From Lepas anatifera (lineage: Eukaryota; Arthropoda; Thecostraca; Lepadidae): a DNA stretch of 64,000 nt. The notes below the pieces were generated by a model. It had not been told where the DNA came from and did no database searches. It saw only the letters and a list, made by a program, of their open reading frames with translations. Position numbers and translations under genes: made by a program. Every line of letters starts with the position of its first letter. Positions within the stretch are counted from its first letter, which is position 1. Positions 1 to 12,600 of the stretch are shown here, piece after piece. The stretch lies in the NCBI GenBank assembly GCA_034440635.1, contig JAOTON010001271.1, positions 806,001 to 870,000 on the forward strand, given 5' to 3'.

Positions 1-534
1 TTGACCTGGCATAGCAATAATATATATCATTCGATTCGTATTGACGAGAAGATTGCAATGGTGCATAAACTATGGCTGTATCTTGTTTGGTTTGGAAGCT
101 ATTACCGAAAAAGTAAACGCCCTTATGCATGGGTGGCTATGGACATTCCTAAGAAAATGCCCAATATTTAGTGACCTGTAACTCCCTAGGCTTTGAACTG
201 ACACGAAAATGAATAGCAATGCAATGAAAGCGCATTTCAAGAGCTTTCGAATGGTGTTAGAAAAATGTTTCTAGCTATCATAGTTTCTGAGATATATGAG
301 GTTTTCTTAGTATACCTCATATTAGCGATTTTGACCTATTTTGACCTCTGGTGACCTTGATATTGACCTGACAAGAAAAATGACCGAAGTATTTTCGATA
401 TCATTTTTGAAGAGCTTTTGATTGCCGTTTTGCGATTTTTTCTAGCTCTCTTAGTTTTTGAGATCGTGGGGGGTCTTTTTTTAGCCCCCCACCAGGGCGA
501 AGGTGGCTCGTATTCGCCACCGGGGCAAGGGTAA
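1..534 (-). repeat. TTAA family C element, copy C1 (cut by window start)
   Basis: This is the reverse complement of the start of copy C4 at 61323. It shows the subterminal block (gaaggtggctcg and gccaccggggcaagg), then the GGTCA-rich interior. The TTAA at its outer end has decayed to GTAAA. The rest of the element lies outside the window. It encodes no protein. Confidence 0.8.
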
Positions 535-2285
535 AGACCTGCAAGGATAACGTGTAAATGAAGGTTTTCGGTGATTACGTCTGAACAAGTATAGATACAG
601 CACACCAATTTAGACCATTGGAATCCGCAGCAACAAGGCTAATCGAACGATAATATGATCTTGCTAGGTCAAATATGTGATTTGACCTGGCCTGCGGTTA
701 GTTCAAGGCAGGGCATTTTTTAAGGGAATATCAGTAGGGGGGGGGGCATTTCTTGTTCTGGCCATATAAGTCTTTTCAGGGAATCAAGGCCCCATTTTTT
801 GAGGGGTAGGTCGTGTTAATAGACGCCTCACTAATAAAAATCGGTTTCCAATTTTTTTCAAATTCCATAAATTATAGATTCTGCCCAGGGCTGCTAGTTT
901 TTTTTTGGCGACAAAAGGCCAAATCCGAGTTAGAAACAGCAACAAGAAGGGTTCAAAATTAGTTTTAACAGAAATTACCAAGTAGGTAAATCAAATATAC
1001 CAAAAAAGCCAGACTTGAGGCTAAAACAACCCCTAACAGTAGTCATAAACCCACAGAAAGTCGACTCATATCGCTGTTTAGAACTAATTCAGCACCATCA
1101 ATTATCTTGGCCGCACCATTCCCCGCTAAGATTTAAAATAATTTTTCTGTTTTTTTTCCACCTGTGAATTTCTTGCTCTTAAAAAGTGGGAAATGTATGA
1201 TTTTATTAAGTGGGAGGAGGGTGTAGCCTCAGAGGGCGCACTTTGGCATTAACTTTGCACCCAGAGGGTGTCTATAGTATCGCATCCTTCGCGTCCAATT
1301 TTCGATGGCTGTCACTCTTGTGGATTGTCCTTCCCACCGCCATAACAGTTTTTCTGCTGCTCTGTTGCTTTTTTGGTGTCAAAACATCTTATTCAAGAGC
1401 GAAGAAGGCCAAAAGGAGCCATATTTATGCAATGATCAAACCAAAAATAGCTTGGGTCCCAGGGCCCAGAAAAAGGGCCAAAAGGCCAGATTCCAAGAAA
1501 GGGCCAACCGAAAAAAATCACCGGGCCAAAAACGACAAAAAAGGCTGAATTCGAGAAATTTTGCCAGAAAATGGCCGGCCTCGCAGCCCTGAAGCTGTCG
1601 CAATGTATGTCAAATGAATAAACTATTTCTTATTTTTCTTTATGAGTTTCGCAAGGCAAGTAAATTCCTTCAGTATCAAACACAGATGGTTTATAATCTA
1701 AATCGAGGCAAGTTTTATGTACATACTTACTATGTTGTGGGGCTGTTGCTGTCAAAATCATATAGTGAATGTTGTGCAAAAACCACTTGATGCCAATTTG
1801 TGTCAATTGATGCCCTTTTTTTTTATTTGACTCGGTGCGGTTGGTAATTCGGGCAAATTTTGCTAGGAAGTGTTCTTTACGGTGTTTTTATTTTTTCAAT
1901 TTTGAAAAATGTTTAGCTTATTGGCGGATGTTATAAGTTACCGCCTGAACAGCTTGAATGTGCTGTAAAGAAGACTAAAATCGCTACAAAATGAGCATAG
2001 TAGAGTGCCTCTTGCATTAAATCGTTTAGTGGATGTTTTTTTAAGGTGGCGTGGTGCGAAGGGGGCATTCTAATACTTTCCTTAGGATCAAATGTAACAG
2101 TATTACAAGTTAAAAAATGGTTATTTACTACACCAATGCAGTAGTTAGGTCCGTGGGTCGTTCTGGCCATCTGGATGCTGAGCAGCCCGTCCATCGGGGA
2201 CTGGCGTGTGTGTTGGTGCTTTAGGGCGCTTCGGCTGCCAGGGCCATATAGCGCGCCTATCAGGTCAGTTTAGTCTAGTCTTGGA
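535..2285. other. No gene seen; degenerate repeat remnants
   Basis: A GGTCA-type remnant lies at 650-700 and a poly-G tract at 737-747. Around 1390-1570 there is a GGCCAAA-rich stretch (aaaagggccaaaaggcc and variants). The short ORFs here have no recognizable domain and overlap in several frames. Confidence 0.5.
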
Positions 2286-4187
2286 TTACGCTTTGTTGTT
2301 GGTATCAAGCTTCCTACGGGCAGCTAGAAATGGCCCAGACTCGGGCTCTGTCACCCACCAAGCCCTGTATGGGCTGTAAATGATATGGAAACCTATCTCA
2401 GTCGGGTACGATAAAACGCGGTTAAAGTCTGTTGTTGGGTGTTTACCAAGAATCTCAGCCATCGTTTGTCTGGAGAGGAAGCGGTTACGCACTTCGCGTA
2501 GCCCTGCACAGGCATCAGTGTCTGAGAGAACGTGCTCGACGCTCAGTCTTGCGCCACAGCGGGTGCAAGTGTTTGGTGCGGCGCCACAAGGTAGTGTCCA
2601 TGTGTTATGAATGTGTGGCCGATGCGGAGTCTAGCCAAACACACCTCCTCTCTCCTACTTCGCCGGGCGCTCGACTCCCAGTGACCTATTGTTGTCCTGA
2701 GACGTTTCAGAGCACAGTCCGGTTCAACATCCCATCTCGTCTGCCACTTTGAGGGAAGAAATTATTGATATCAGCCTTCAGGTCACCCGCTGGTACCCGG
2801 AACCTTCGCTGGGGGCTCAACCACGACGCAGATTTGGCGGCTTCATCCGCCAGTTCATTCCCGGGTATACCAACATGACTTGGGACCCATAAGAACTTAA
2901 TTTCGATACCGTGAGATGCAGCAGTGGTCAACAGTTTTAAAATCGCGGGTACGAGCCATGATGAATGTGATAGACTAGAGCGGAGAGCTGCCAGCGAGCT
3001 GGCTGGGTCGGTGATTATCAGGTGATGTTTCTCGGGGAGCTGACGGATATACCGTATGACCTGTAAAATAGCATATAGTTCGGTGGTAAAAACCGACACA
3101 GTTCTCGGGAGACCAAAACATCGACGGATTCCTTCGCCTGTGAAGGCACACCCGGCACCAGCAGCTCCCTTGGATCCGTCAGTGTAGAACTTAAAGTAGT
3201 CTGGGTATGAACTTATCTTTTCTAAGGCTAGTTGTGCGAGTTCTGATGGGGCTGTTCTCGTTTTCCGTGCTGCATCAGCTCAAAATCGCATTCAACAGTA
3301 GTTCGGCGCCATGGTTCCAGCCTCTCAGGTCGTTTCTTTGCTATGGTCCCAAAGTTAATACCCGATTCTTGTAGCCAGTGCGTAACCCGGGTGCATAGAG
3401 CTGAGGATGAGCTTTGTCTACCGCCTGTGAAAAGTTCTGTCAATGAGTTATCAAGATCCACTTGTATGTAGGATGGGCTGGGTTTGGCGGATTCTACATG
3501 CATATGTGAGAGCGAGTCGACTTCGTCTCAATTCAAGCGGGGGCTCGTTGGCCTCTACTAAAGGCTCGCTCTTCGTGATGTCCGGAAGGCGCCTGTTGCG
3601 ATACGAACACATGCGTGGTGGACAGCGTCTAGGGGTTGTTTCGTGCTCGTCAATGCACCATCGTACACCACTGAAGCGTAATCCAGCACAGATCTTATCA
3701 ATGCATGGTATAGTCGGAGAATGGAGGTTCGGTCTCCACCGTAGGATGTACGAGAGATCATCTTAATGATATTCATGCGGTCAGTACATTTGTCTTTAAG
3801 AGATGAAATGTGTGGAGAGTAGGTAAGACGTTTGTCAAAGGTCACACCGAGGAATTTAACCCTATCAGTGGTCGGAACACGTCTTCCGTACAGTCGCAGT
3901 GATGCCTCTGGACAATATCGCGTCCTGCGGCAGAAATGGATACACGTAGTTTTCTCCGTTGAAAACTTAAACCCATTAAGCAGGCTCAATCGGTCGGGCG
4001 ATCAATACATATCTGCAGTTGTCGCTGCGCTGATATCGTAGTGGACGTGGTTACCCACACAGCGAAATCGTCAACAAAGAGCGATCGGTTCACGGACGAG
4101 GGTATTGCGTCACATATGTCGTTGATTAAAACACCGAAGAGTGTCACGCTTAAAACACTGCCCTGTGGCCCACTCGGGGACTGGTCA
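2286..4187 (-). pseudogene. Non-LTR retrotransposon remnant (I superfamily): RT C-half, RNase H, C-terminal tail
   Basis: On the minus strand, in order: RT motif GPQGSVLSVTLFG (about 4160-4125), the catalytic FVDDFAVW (about 4080), the thumb (GFKFSTEKT, VKFLGVTFD, LIRSVLDYASVVYDGA; 3989-3558), EANEPPLELRR in another frame, then RNase H with FYTDGSKGAAGAGCAF (about 3200-3140), TTELYAILQ and WVPSHVGIPGNELAD. It ends in LARLRIGHTF, a Cys-rich segment and a C-terminus stopping at 2286. At least three frameshifts separate the blocks, and the 5' half (endonuclease, RT fingers) is missing beyond about 4190. RT followed by RNase H fits the I/R1/LOA/Ingi group. It is dead as it stands. Confidence 0.88.
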
Positions 4188-5024
4188 GGAGCCGGTCATC
4201 TCTAAAATCGTTCGGCCTTTGCCAGAGACCGGACGATGGAAGCAGACCAATGTTGGCCGGAAGACCAAAAAAAAACGGAAGTTCTTACCGAAACACCCGA
4301 AGAGAAAGCGCTTAAAAACGGGCGTACAAAAACAAAACACAGGCAATGCCAGGTTACTGGCTGGGGCGGGGGCTTCTGGTTGGATAGAAATCGATGTTTG
4401 GTTGGTTGTAGGCTATCTCCAGCGTTGTTGTTAGTTAAATTTATCCTGAGGTTACTTAGCCGAGATTTCCCGTAACTGCTTGCTTTGTTTCGTTTTTGCA
4501 TGATGAGTGGACAGCTATTAATGGTAGTTTTTGAACACAGTTTTCGTGGATTGCCAATTTGGGACGAGCAATTAAACAAAATTATTATTATGGGGTGGTG
4601 TTCTGTCTTATTTTCGTTAGGTGAGTTTGCGCTTATTCAGTTATAAGTAGTGCCTATTTCACTGGGGGCCAATTTCCCGGCACTGGGGGGGGGCATTTCG
4701 GTCGAATGGGGGGCAATTGACCCCCCAGTTAACATGTTAAAAAATGGCCTGTTTCAACTACAGATCGAGTTACCGAACAAACCAATGTCAAAATTTTGGT
4801 ATGCGGTTTTCACGAGGCGGTGTAGACAGGAATGTAGTGGACGACGATCCATGAAGAGTCATACAATATTCAGGATTGCTGGTGACTGGATGGGACGATG
4901 GTACAGCTGAGAACTAGTTTCCACATGTATTCCTTAAAACACGATACTAAACGAGATGTAAGCACTCTTTGTTCATCGATTTAATTACTGCAAAAGAATG
5001 CATGAAATTACTCAAGCGTGATGT
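4188..5024. other. No gene seen
   Basis: There is a G-rich patch at 4665-4730 with short inverted runs (ggggggcaattgacccccc), probably a MITE remnant. I see no supported coding exon. Confidence 0.5.
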
Positions 5025-5084
5025 GTGCACCAGGACCAAATTGTTTCATTTGTCACTTTCATTTGTATTCTCTCTAATAATCTC

Positions 5085-5240
5085 ATGTTGTATTTGACAA
5101 ACGGTCCTAACCGCAAAACAATGAAATTCACGTGTGGATTTGTAATGCACATAGGGCAAACCCCTAGACAACTGCGATATGCAGTGATTGAGCAAAAAAT
5201 CAGTATCGCCAACCAGAACCACAATACAATGTTCACATGT
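5085..5240 (+). pseudogene. Possible GIY-YIG endonuclease fragment of a Penelope-like element
   Basis: The frame starting at 5025 contains NNLMLYLTNGPN, then CGFVMHIGQTPRQLRYAVIE and QKISIAN. This resembles the GIY-YIG core found in Penelope-like elements (hydrophobic strand, then a Y/HIGQT-RQLR segment with E/HK). The upstream Cys pair is poorly kept, and no RT is visible beside it. It differs clearly from the better copy at 34.9-35.9 kb, so it would be another lineage. Confidence 0.35.
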
Positions 5241-5843
5241 ATGCTTGGTCAGCTTCTCAGATATAAGTTTCTCAGATATAATAACGCATATGCGCATTTT
5301 TACTCCAAGCTGAACACATATCACTTGCCTTCAAGAAAAACGTTTAAAACGCATCGTACAAAATCAAAATGAAGTCGCGCCACGCCGCGACATGCCCACA
5401 CCACAAGACACAATTCTCTAAGGCTGTTTTGTCCACCCATAGGTCAGATTGGTGGTTTCACGTTACTCGCCTCAGGACAAGTTACCTGCCACAGTACCAC
5501 CTTTCCCTGCGGATAATACAAAATATCGACACCTTCAGAGACTGCGTAATGGGATAGCTGTTGGAGTTTCAACACATCGGCACCGGACACCCTACTGAAA
5601 CCTGTCGTTCGTAATAGCACACTTTGCAGCGAGCCCCCACTGGAGGGATCGCAGTACCAGGATGCTTACGCAGACAACGCAGAATACCACATTAAACTAC
5701 ACAGAATACTTCTAATATAGCTTGAATATATTGGATATCTAGCTGAATATAGCTTGGGCATGAAACACAATAATTCACACCGACTTGACTACGATCTGAT
5801 GAATACCATGACCCATGCATTTAAGGCATCGACAGGTTGCTGG

Positions 5844-6035
5844 AAAGGCGGCCATTTTAGCTCAGGAGCAACGCGCCAGACTCCTGAGCTAAAGGTCTCT
5901 GGCTCAAATCCCGAGACTCGCTGGCCGTGGGATGGACTCCCGCAGTTAGCCGTAGCCTCGTTCCGGCGGTGACTGCCAACTGCCTTGTGCGGCAGTGAGG
6001 CATGAGAAAAAACTCATCAATCCGGAATTCTTCCA
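5844..6035 (+). repeat. tRNA-derived SINE-like element
   Basis: The head resembles a tRNA: A-box-like tttagctcaggag, then a B-box-like ggctcaaatcccgag about 45 bp later, preceded by gcggcca. The tail continues through ctgccttgtgcggcagtgagg to gaaaaaactcatcaat. The spacing is right for an internal pol III promoter, but the anticodon loop is not intact, so it is not a tRNA gene. Confidence 0.5.
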
Positions 6036-6412
6036 ATGATTACGGGAAATTGGGCAATAGCCCCTGGTATATATTGACGTAAGTCAGGCAAGTAAAAAAA
6101 GAGCGTGTCGGTGGCAGGTGTGCTAGCCCACAAAAGGCTTAGATGAGATCGACAATACTACCCCAAAACAAATAAAAAATGTATCCCGCATCACCCACTG
6201 GTCTTGACGAGCCATCTTCCAACTTCTGCTAGGCATGCATATCATGTTCTGAGATACAACAACACAAACGCACATAAAAACCTATACACACATTAAACAT
6301 CAACAGGTAAAAATACATGTGAAACCTCACGTCGGGCCACCGTGGAACATAAAATACCAACACGTCAGTCATCAACCAACGTGAAGCGCCCTAGCACCGG
6401 GAGCTTAATTAG
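6036..6412. other. Likely 3' flank of the Myb/SANT-like gene; nothing else seen
   Basis: This stretch lies directly downstream (minus strand) of the stop codon at 6413. It has no ORF of note and no clear polyadenylation signal. Confidence 0.4.
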
Positions 6413-6670
6413 CTACCGGGATGGGTGGTCCAATCGATCAACAAGATCCCTCACGTGCTGGCCCAGCTCGTGAGCTACCTGAACGAACCCTCCGAGTTGG
6501 AGCGCACCCTCTCGAAAGGCCTCCACCAGTGACTGGTTCACCAGCAATTGTTGCTGATTGAAACGCTGCATCCACGCTGAATCACGCTCGTGAAGCTCCA
6601 CCTGTCTCCGTTCTAGCAGAAGCCTCTGCTCTTCAAGGGCAACGGATCGGCGGAGGTACACTTCCGCGCC
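6413..6670 (-). CDS. Exon 4 (last coding exon) of the Myb/SANT-like gene
   Basis: The acceptor ggtcttgcag ends at 6671, and the exon continues in phase 0 from exon 3 across a 136-bp intron. It encodes 85 residues, GAEVYLRRSVALEEQ to DHPSR, then TAG. The segment is a long charged amphipathic helix with Leu and Gln repeats (FNQQQLLVNQSLVEAF), likely for dimerization. I found no AATAAA in the next 400 bp downstream. Confidence 0.66.
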   Translation of the reverse strand, partial: GAEVYLRRSVALEEQRLLLERRQVELHERDSAWMQRFNQQQLLVNQSLVEAFREGALQLGGFVQVAHELGQHVRDLVDRLDHPSR

Positions 6671-9600
6671 CTGCAAGACCCCACAAGCTGCGACCACGCC
6701 CGCGGTGGCGACGCCGACGGCCGCCGAACCGGCGTACGGTTGGTAAGAGGCTGAAGCGCGGTAGGTGGCGCGGAGAGCGCTGCCGAGGCGGTGTAGGATC
6801 ACGTACGTCCGACTCTGACTCAGAGTGCTGTGGGTGAGGATCTGGCGACCGTGTTGGTGTACTGCCCGCAGTTAACTGTGTGGATTCTGTGCCGACCTGC
6901 CACTGAGTGCCTGTGTGGGTGTGCTCCACAGTGAGGTGAGACCGGTAGGGATCCGGTCGGTGGACCCGGTCTGTGACTGTCGATGTCTGGTCAGACTGGT
7001 GCGGCGCAGAGTGGAATGGTGGTGTTGGCGTGTGTGCTGGTGAGGACTGGCGCGGCGCGTCTGTACTGGGCGGTGAGGTGATGGTGTGTTGCGGTGGTCG
7101 TGACCTGGTGGTAACATGCGCTGGATGAGGGGTGTCGGGGAGGGCTACCGACGATACCGACGGCAAGGAAACGGAGGCCGTGCTCGTGTCATCTGCGCTG
7201 ATTTCCTCCGTGCCACGTCGTCCCACTGCGGAAAGGAAGGCTATTCAGTTATACTATTTGAGCATCACCAAAGAGATTCATGAATGCATTAAAGGGAATG
7301 TGGCACCTTGGTTGTATCCTAGAATTTAGTGTAATTAGGCTCACTTTTAGCCGAAAATAATGAAACCAGTCATGATTTCTCTGAAAAATGTACAATAAGC
7401 TCAATATTTTGATTTTTAAAATACTACTCCAGGAAAAGAAATAAATATCTGTCTGTGGATGATGTCATCATCTGGCAACCACTACCATATTCAATAGGTT
7501 TCAAGGGCTTCGACTGGCTGATGCTCATCGTGACGTCAGCATATGTCGTCACACCAACAGCCATGACAACTGTAGCCTGCTGCTAAGGGTACATGACGGG
7601 CACATTGCAGGTAGTGTTTAGCTTTTTTCTACGGAAATCTCGAGTGCCAAGACAAATGATATATTGAGTACCGGGTTTTCCGACTTGCTTTACAACTTGG
7701 CTATCTCAGTTAAAATCACGTTATAAAGGTGCCACATTCCTTTTAAGAATACAACACTGGAGATATTCAATGCGAGCGTCAAGCGGCCACAGCTGCCAAG
7801 CAAGTGACTGGAAGCAAACAAGGTGACCGTAGACATGGAGAAAGGAAATGATACACAGGACAAATTTTTGCAACGTTCTCAAGCAAGAGGAAACATAAAT
7901 TCATATTGCCGACATGCAGACAAAGCAAACAGACCTGGGACTTCACGTAATTGTGATGTACCTTAACCGTCGCAAAGTGAGTGACGTGACAGCGTCTTTA
8001 AGTTCCGCTATTTCTGTCACTTACGAAATTCAGAAGAATTAATTCCTCTTAGAATTTGAAATTAATGCCGAATTTTAAAGAAGCCAGATATTTCCTATTT
8101 CGTTTAGGCCAAAAGTTTCCGAAAGTGGCACATATGACAAGAGTCGCGCAGCAGAAGCAAAAGTGCTGATGCTTCTGTGATCTTGTCTGTACACCGCCGG
8201 ATCAGCGGTGCTGTGGTGTTATCACCCAGTGCGTCCGCACCCACGAAAAGACCAGGACGTAGAACACACAGCAAACAAGAGCAAGGAGATCCGGGGCACA
8301 GATAGCGTCACCCATGCTCTGAAATAAGTATATTTCAAAGTTAGTCTGATGGGTTATCTAAGATAACATGGATTCTCGATTAAGTGGAATCGAATCCAGT
8401 CCGTGGACTCCCGAGCGGAGGGGAGGGGGGAGGTGGGTTGGTGGCAGACTTGCAGATTGGTTGACTGAGCTTACGAAAGCAGTGCATGACCTTGTTGTTA
8501 CCTCCCACAAATAAATAATTGTGTTCTGCGCCCGACTTGGGCCACCAGAGGAGACAAGTGCCGGTGGTGACGCAACTCTCACTCACACGGCTGGCGAAAG
8601 TGGTGGCGAGGGCGACGACAGCGACGCGACACTGGCAGCCTATCAACTACCAACCGTCACCGGCCGCCGAAACCGGACGGCCAGCCGAGCACCGCGCGCA
8701 CCCGACCGTCGTCTCCACGGTCGCCCAGCGGCAGTCCCCGCCAATCTCAGTTACACAAAAAGCAAATGAAATTTTGAAATTGCAGAAATAAACACCAAAC
8801 TAAGATTTGACAGATTACTTTTTTGGAATCTAGGCAAGAACCTACCTGCACGTGCCCCATGATAAATCTTTATCTGCTCATACCACTTGTTTATGTGACA
8901 CTTTCCAATAAAAACCCCTCCATCTCATGAATCCTCGACTCTTTGATTAACAAGCGCCCCGCTGGGGTCTCTGGCATGATGCGCCCCGCTGGGGGGCGTT
9001 TTTCGCCCCCTCCCTCCGTATCTCATTTCCCACGAAAGCTAAAGAAAAGTTACAGGCGGCGTTCCAAAGCTCTTTACAAGACGAAGAGATTTTATACGAC
9101 CAATTTTTTATTTCAGGTCCATATTGAGGTCAGCATAGGTCAAAGAAGGTTCCATAGGCTTACAACAGAGCAGTGCACGTTTCTCTCTCTAGATCTGTAC
9201 TCAGGGTAGTTAGAGCAAATCTTTATGCATCATTGGATTCCTCTCATCGCAGCGAGTCGAATGCAGTATAATATGACGTTGCTAGGTCAAATAGTGAAAA
9301 TTACCTGAACTCGAGCTAGGTCACGGTCACAGAGTGACCTGGTATGGTCCGTCTGCATATCAATCGACTCCCCGTGACAATATAAGGACAATGCAAGCAA
9401 AATGGGAGCTTTATTTCAATTCAGTCAGAAGTTATTGGCAAAACAATCACCCCATGCTCCTGCGACCTGACATGACCTTTGAGAGGTCAGATGCTCAAAA
9501 ACTCCACTTTATGGTCAAGATCCTGGTAAGAATAGACGGTTTGAGGATTTTCAGCTTTATCTATCCATCATTTACTGAAAACGAGCCCATTCTATTTTTC

Positions 9601-12600
9601 ATCAGACTTATAATGGGGCGACCAAAAAATTGACACCACCTTAGGTCAGCAATATCGAAATTTCGAGATAGCAGATTTGTAGACCCTTATGATCTCATCA
9701 TATTGCAAAAATTCCTAACTGATCGGTTCGCTGATGTTCCTTGGGCGCCGCTTCAAACTCGTGATTTTAGGTTTTGAGGTCGGGTAACTTGACCTTGAAT
9801 AGTCCCTTGACCTGACATGACCTTACCTACAAAATTTGATCAAATGTGTAAAATTGATTAGGGATAAGGTACTGTAAGTTTCGTTGTTCGGCATCTCTTC
9901 GTTTTTGCGTTATCTGGGGAAAACCAGGAGGGGGCGAATTTCGCCCCCTCAGCGGGGCGCGTGTTAAACGAGACACCTAATGCAGGGGGCAATACAGATG
10001 TGTTTGTGGAAATGAGGCGAAAGTGATGAAATGGATTAAAATTATTTCATATAAAAAGCGAATAATCAGCTGACCGGCTGACAATTAGCTGTAACCCAGT
10101 TCGGTTCATATTGTAATTTGGGGAGGGGGACCTTGCCTGGAAGCTAAATGCGCAAAGGCATGTAGGGACATACCATTTTTATTGTCAAATTTAAGTTTGG
10201 CTTATTGAAAGGTTCCCAAAAAGTTTGGGTACTTCCAGGATTTGAACCCACACACGAAACTCCAGCTGAAACATGGGTTCAATTTTTGTCATTTCGCTCA
10301 CTGGGGATTGTCGAGGTCTAGATTTTGACCAGAGAATGACTAATTTTTTCAAGCTTTAAATTCAGTTTATTTTTGACAGCTCAGCTCAGTTAATCACCTT
10401 TCGCCGATTGGGCACAATATGACCTATGTTGTCGGTGCCCCTAACACCCCAAATTTGATGGTGACTACACCTTTTGTCGTAGCTCCAAGTCACAGGATTT
10501 TAGCACGCCACTGCATGTGCTGGTCGGATAATTTTGTAGCGTTAAGAAACATGTTTATTTAAGTCCCACAGCCAAATTTAGCGGATGTTTCCTAAAATAT
10601 CAATCTGAAGTCGGATTGCGGTCATGTACACCAGTTGAATTAGGATTCATGTCATAATGCATTGCTCAATTTCGGTGCAAAAAAGTTACATGAACAGCTG
10701 GGCCATTGAAAAAATAATTGAATGTACCGAAAATTAATACCACGCATGAAAATAATTCCCCCCTTTCGGAACGTGGAGGGTTCATTGGGGCGTTACCGGA
10801 TTATACAAAGTGCAGTTATGGTAAATCAAACTAAAAAGGTTTTGTCGAGGGAAATGTTCATCCGGCCGTTTAACATTGTTTTGAAAATGCTAAAATATCA
10901 TGCCAAACCATGGCTTTACATCAATAGCTATCGAACACAACGCCAATGGCACAGTGATGTCATTCGACTAAAAACAAACATTTTGCATTACAGTATAGGG
11001 AGAAAAAGCCCAATAACAAGCAGCAAAGTAAAGGGAATGATCTACTTTAATAGTTGGGCTTTACGCTAGAACAGTAATATCTATAGCGGGTGCCGAGAAA
11101 CCAGGCAACTTTCTGCCAAATCCCACTTAGTTTCATTTCCGACAGCATCTTCAATCGTTCATATAAGTTTCCGAAGAAACACACACTTAGGTTAAACTAT
11201 AGGCGGCTTTCTTTTCTCTATTAACTATTTTTCTTGGCCTTTTTCTTATATATGATGAATGTAAGACGGTTATCTTTAGGACGATTAACAAACTATAGGC
11301 GGACCACATGTGGTGGCTGCCATAACACGAAGAGAAAGTATAGGAATATCAAATGCCGTGCTATTGAATGTGTGTTGATTGTACTGAAGCAGAACCTAAA
11401 TTTTCGATGTAAGGCATTATTTTTATTCATTGGAAATACTAATTTTGCAGATTTAACTAACGCAGACTGATACTGTCTACAGGAGATCATATCATCATTA
11501 CCTGTTGCAGCTACCGTTGACCAGTACATCCTCTTGATATCCTTATCAGGGCAGGATCGACCACATGACTGGTATCTGCTGCTGACTGTGGGGTTGGCTC
11601 CACTGGCCTCTAAGTAGAAGGTTTCTCTAACTCCAAGTTTTGATCCCCTTCTTCCACTTCAAATGCCTGCAATGCTTTGCTCTTTGCTTGAAGAACGTTC
11701 ATTTCTGTTTCTATTTCAGTTCTTCAATTTTCCATGCTAGCTCTTGTTGCTGTTTTTCAATGGCTAGACGCTTCTTCAATGCCAGCGACTTTGTTTCCAA
11801 TTCAGCCTTTTCTGAGCGTCTTCAAGTTTCATCAGGCTGATCTTGGACTTCACTGAGCTCCTGTGAGATCTGGAAGATCTGGAGGGAGCAGGCTGTGGAC
11901 CTGCATTTGAAGCTGCTGCTGCTGCACATTCGACCTTAACAACCTTTTCCATGGCGGCTTTCATTTGGTTGACTTCACTAGAGTGCATTTGTGTGCTTCA
12001 TCATGTTCAGCTACAGCATCAGCTGGTAGAAGCGCACGTAGGTCACTTTCAGTCTGCACAAACGTCACATATGAGCGCTTCCATTTTGAGAAATCATTAG
12101 ATACACTTATAGTTTCTGCACCATCTTCCAATCTCCCAATGATGTCGTTTCCAGGTCTCCAGCACCTTCCTACATTGGATGTACAGCTTCTGCTTGACCC
12201 AAGGCTGTATTCAATGCCAGCTTCAGTAGGCCTGAGCTTTCTCCCACTCCTTGACTTTGTCCTGTGTCAGCTGTGTCTGTGTTCATTGTTCAGTGAGGGA
12301 TCAGGTCAAGTAGGTATCAGTTATTTGGTAAAGTCACCATTAGTGGGTTGATCTAGCTACAGTTGTTGGATCACTTGGGGTTTAAGCCATTTCTATGGGG
12401 CAATAGGATGTGCTACCCAAAACATTGGGAGTTTTACTGATACTGTCTACAGGATGCTCATTGCAGTGGGAAAACGTTGGGTTTTTCTATTATCTTTATT
12501 GTACGTGGGTACCGTAAAACCTGCGTGTGGACGGAACAAAGTATGTTAGAAAATGAACGCCGAAATACGGGCTGGACAATTAATTCTAACATCACATCCC

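Noticed and set aside
5844..5960. Possible tRNA gene
   Set aside because: A and B boxes are present but the anticodon arm and acceptor pairing are not; the long tail marks a SINE.
6633..6806. Arg-rich continuation of exon 3 of the Myb/SANT-like gene
   Set aside because: A good donor at 6806 and acceptor at 6671 remove it in phase and join the coiled-coil exon. The read-through version lacks the conserved helix. It remains possible as an isoform.
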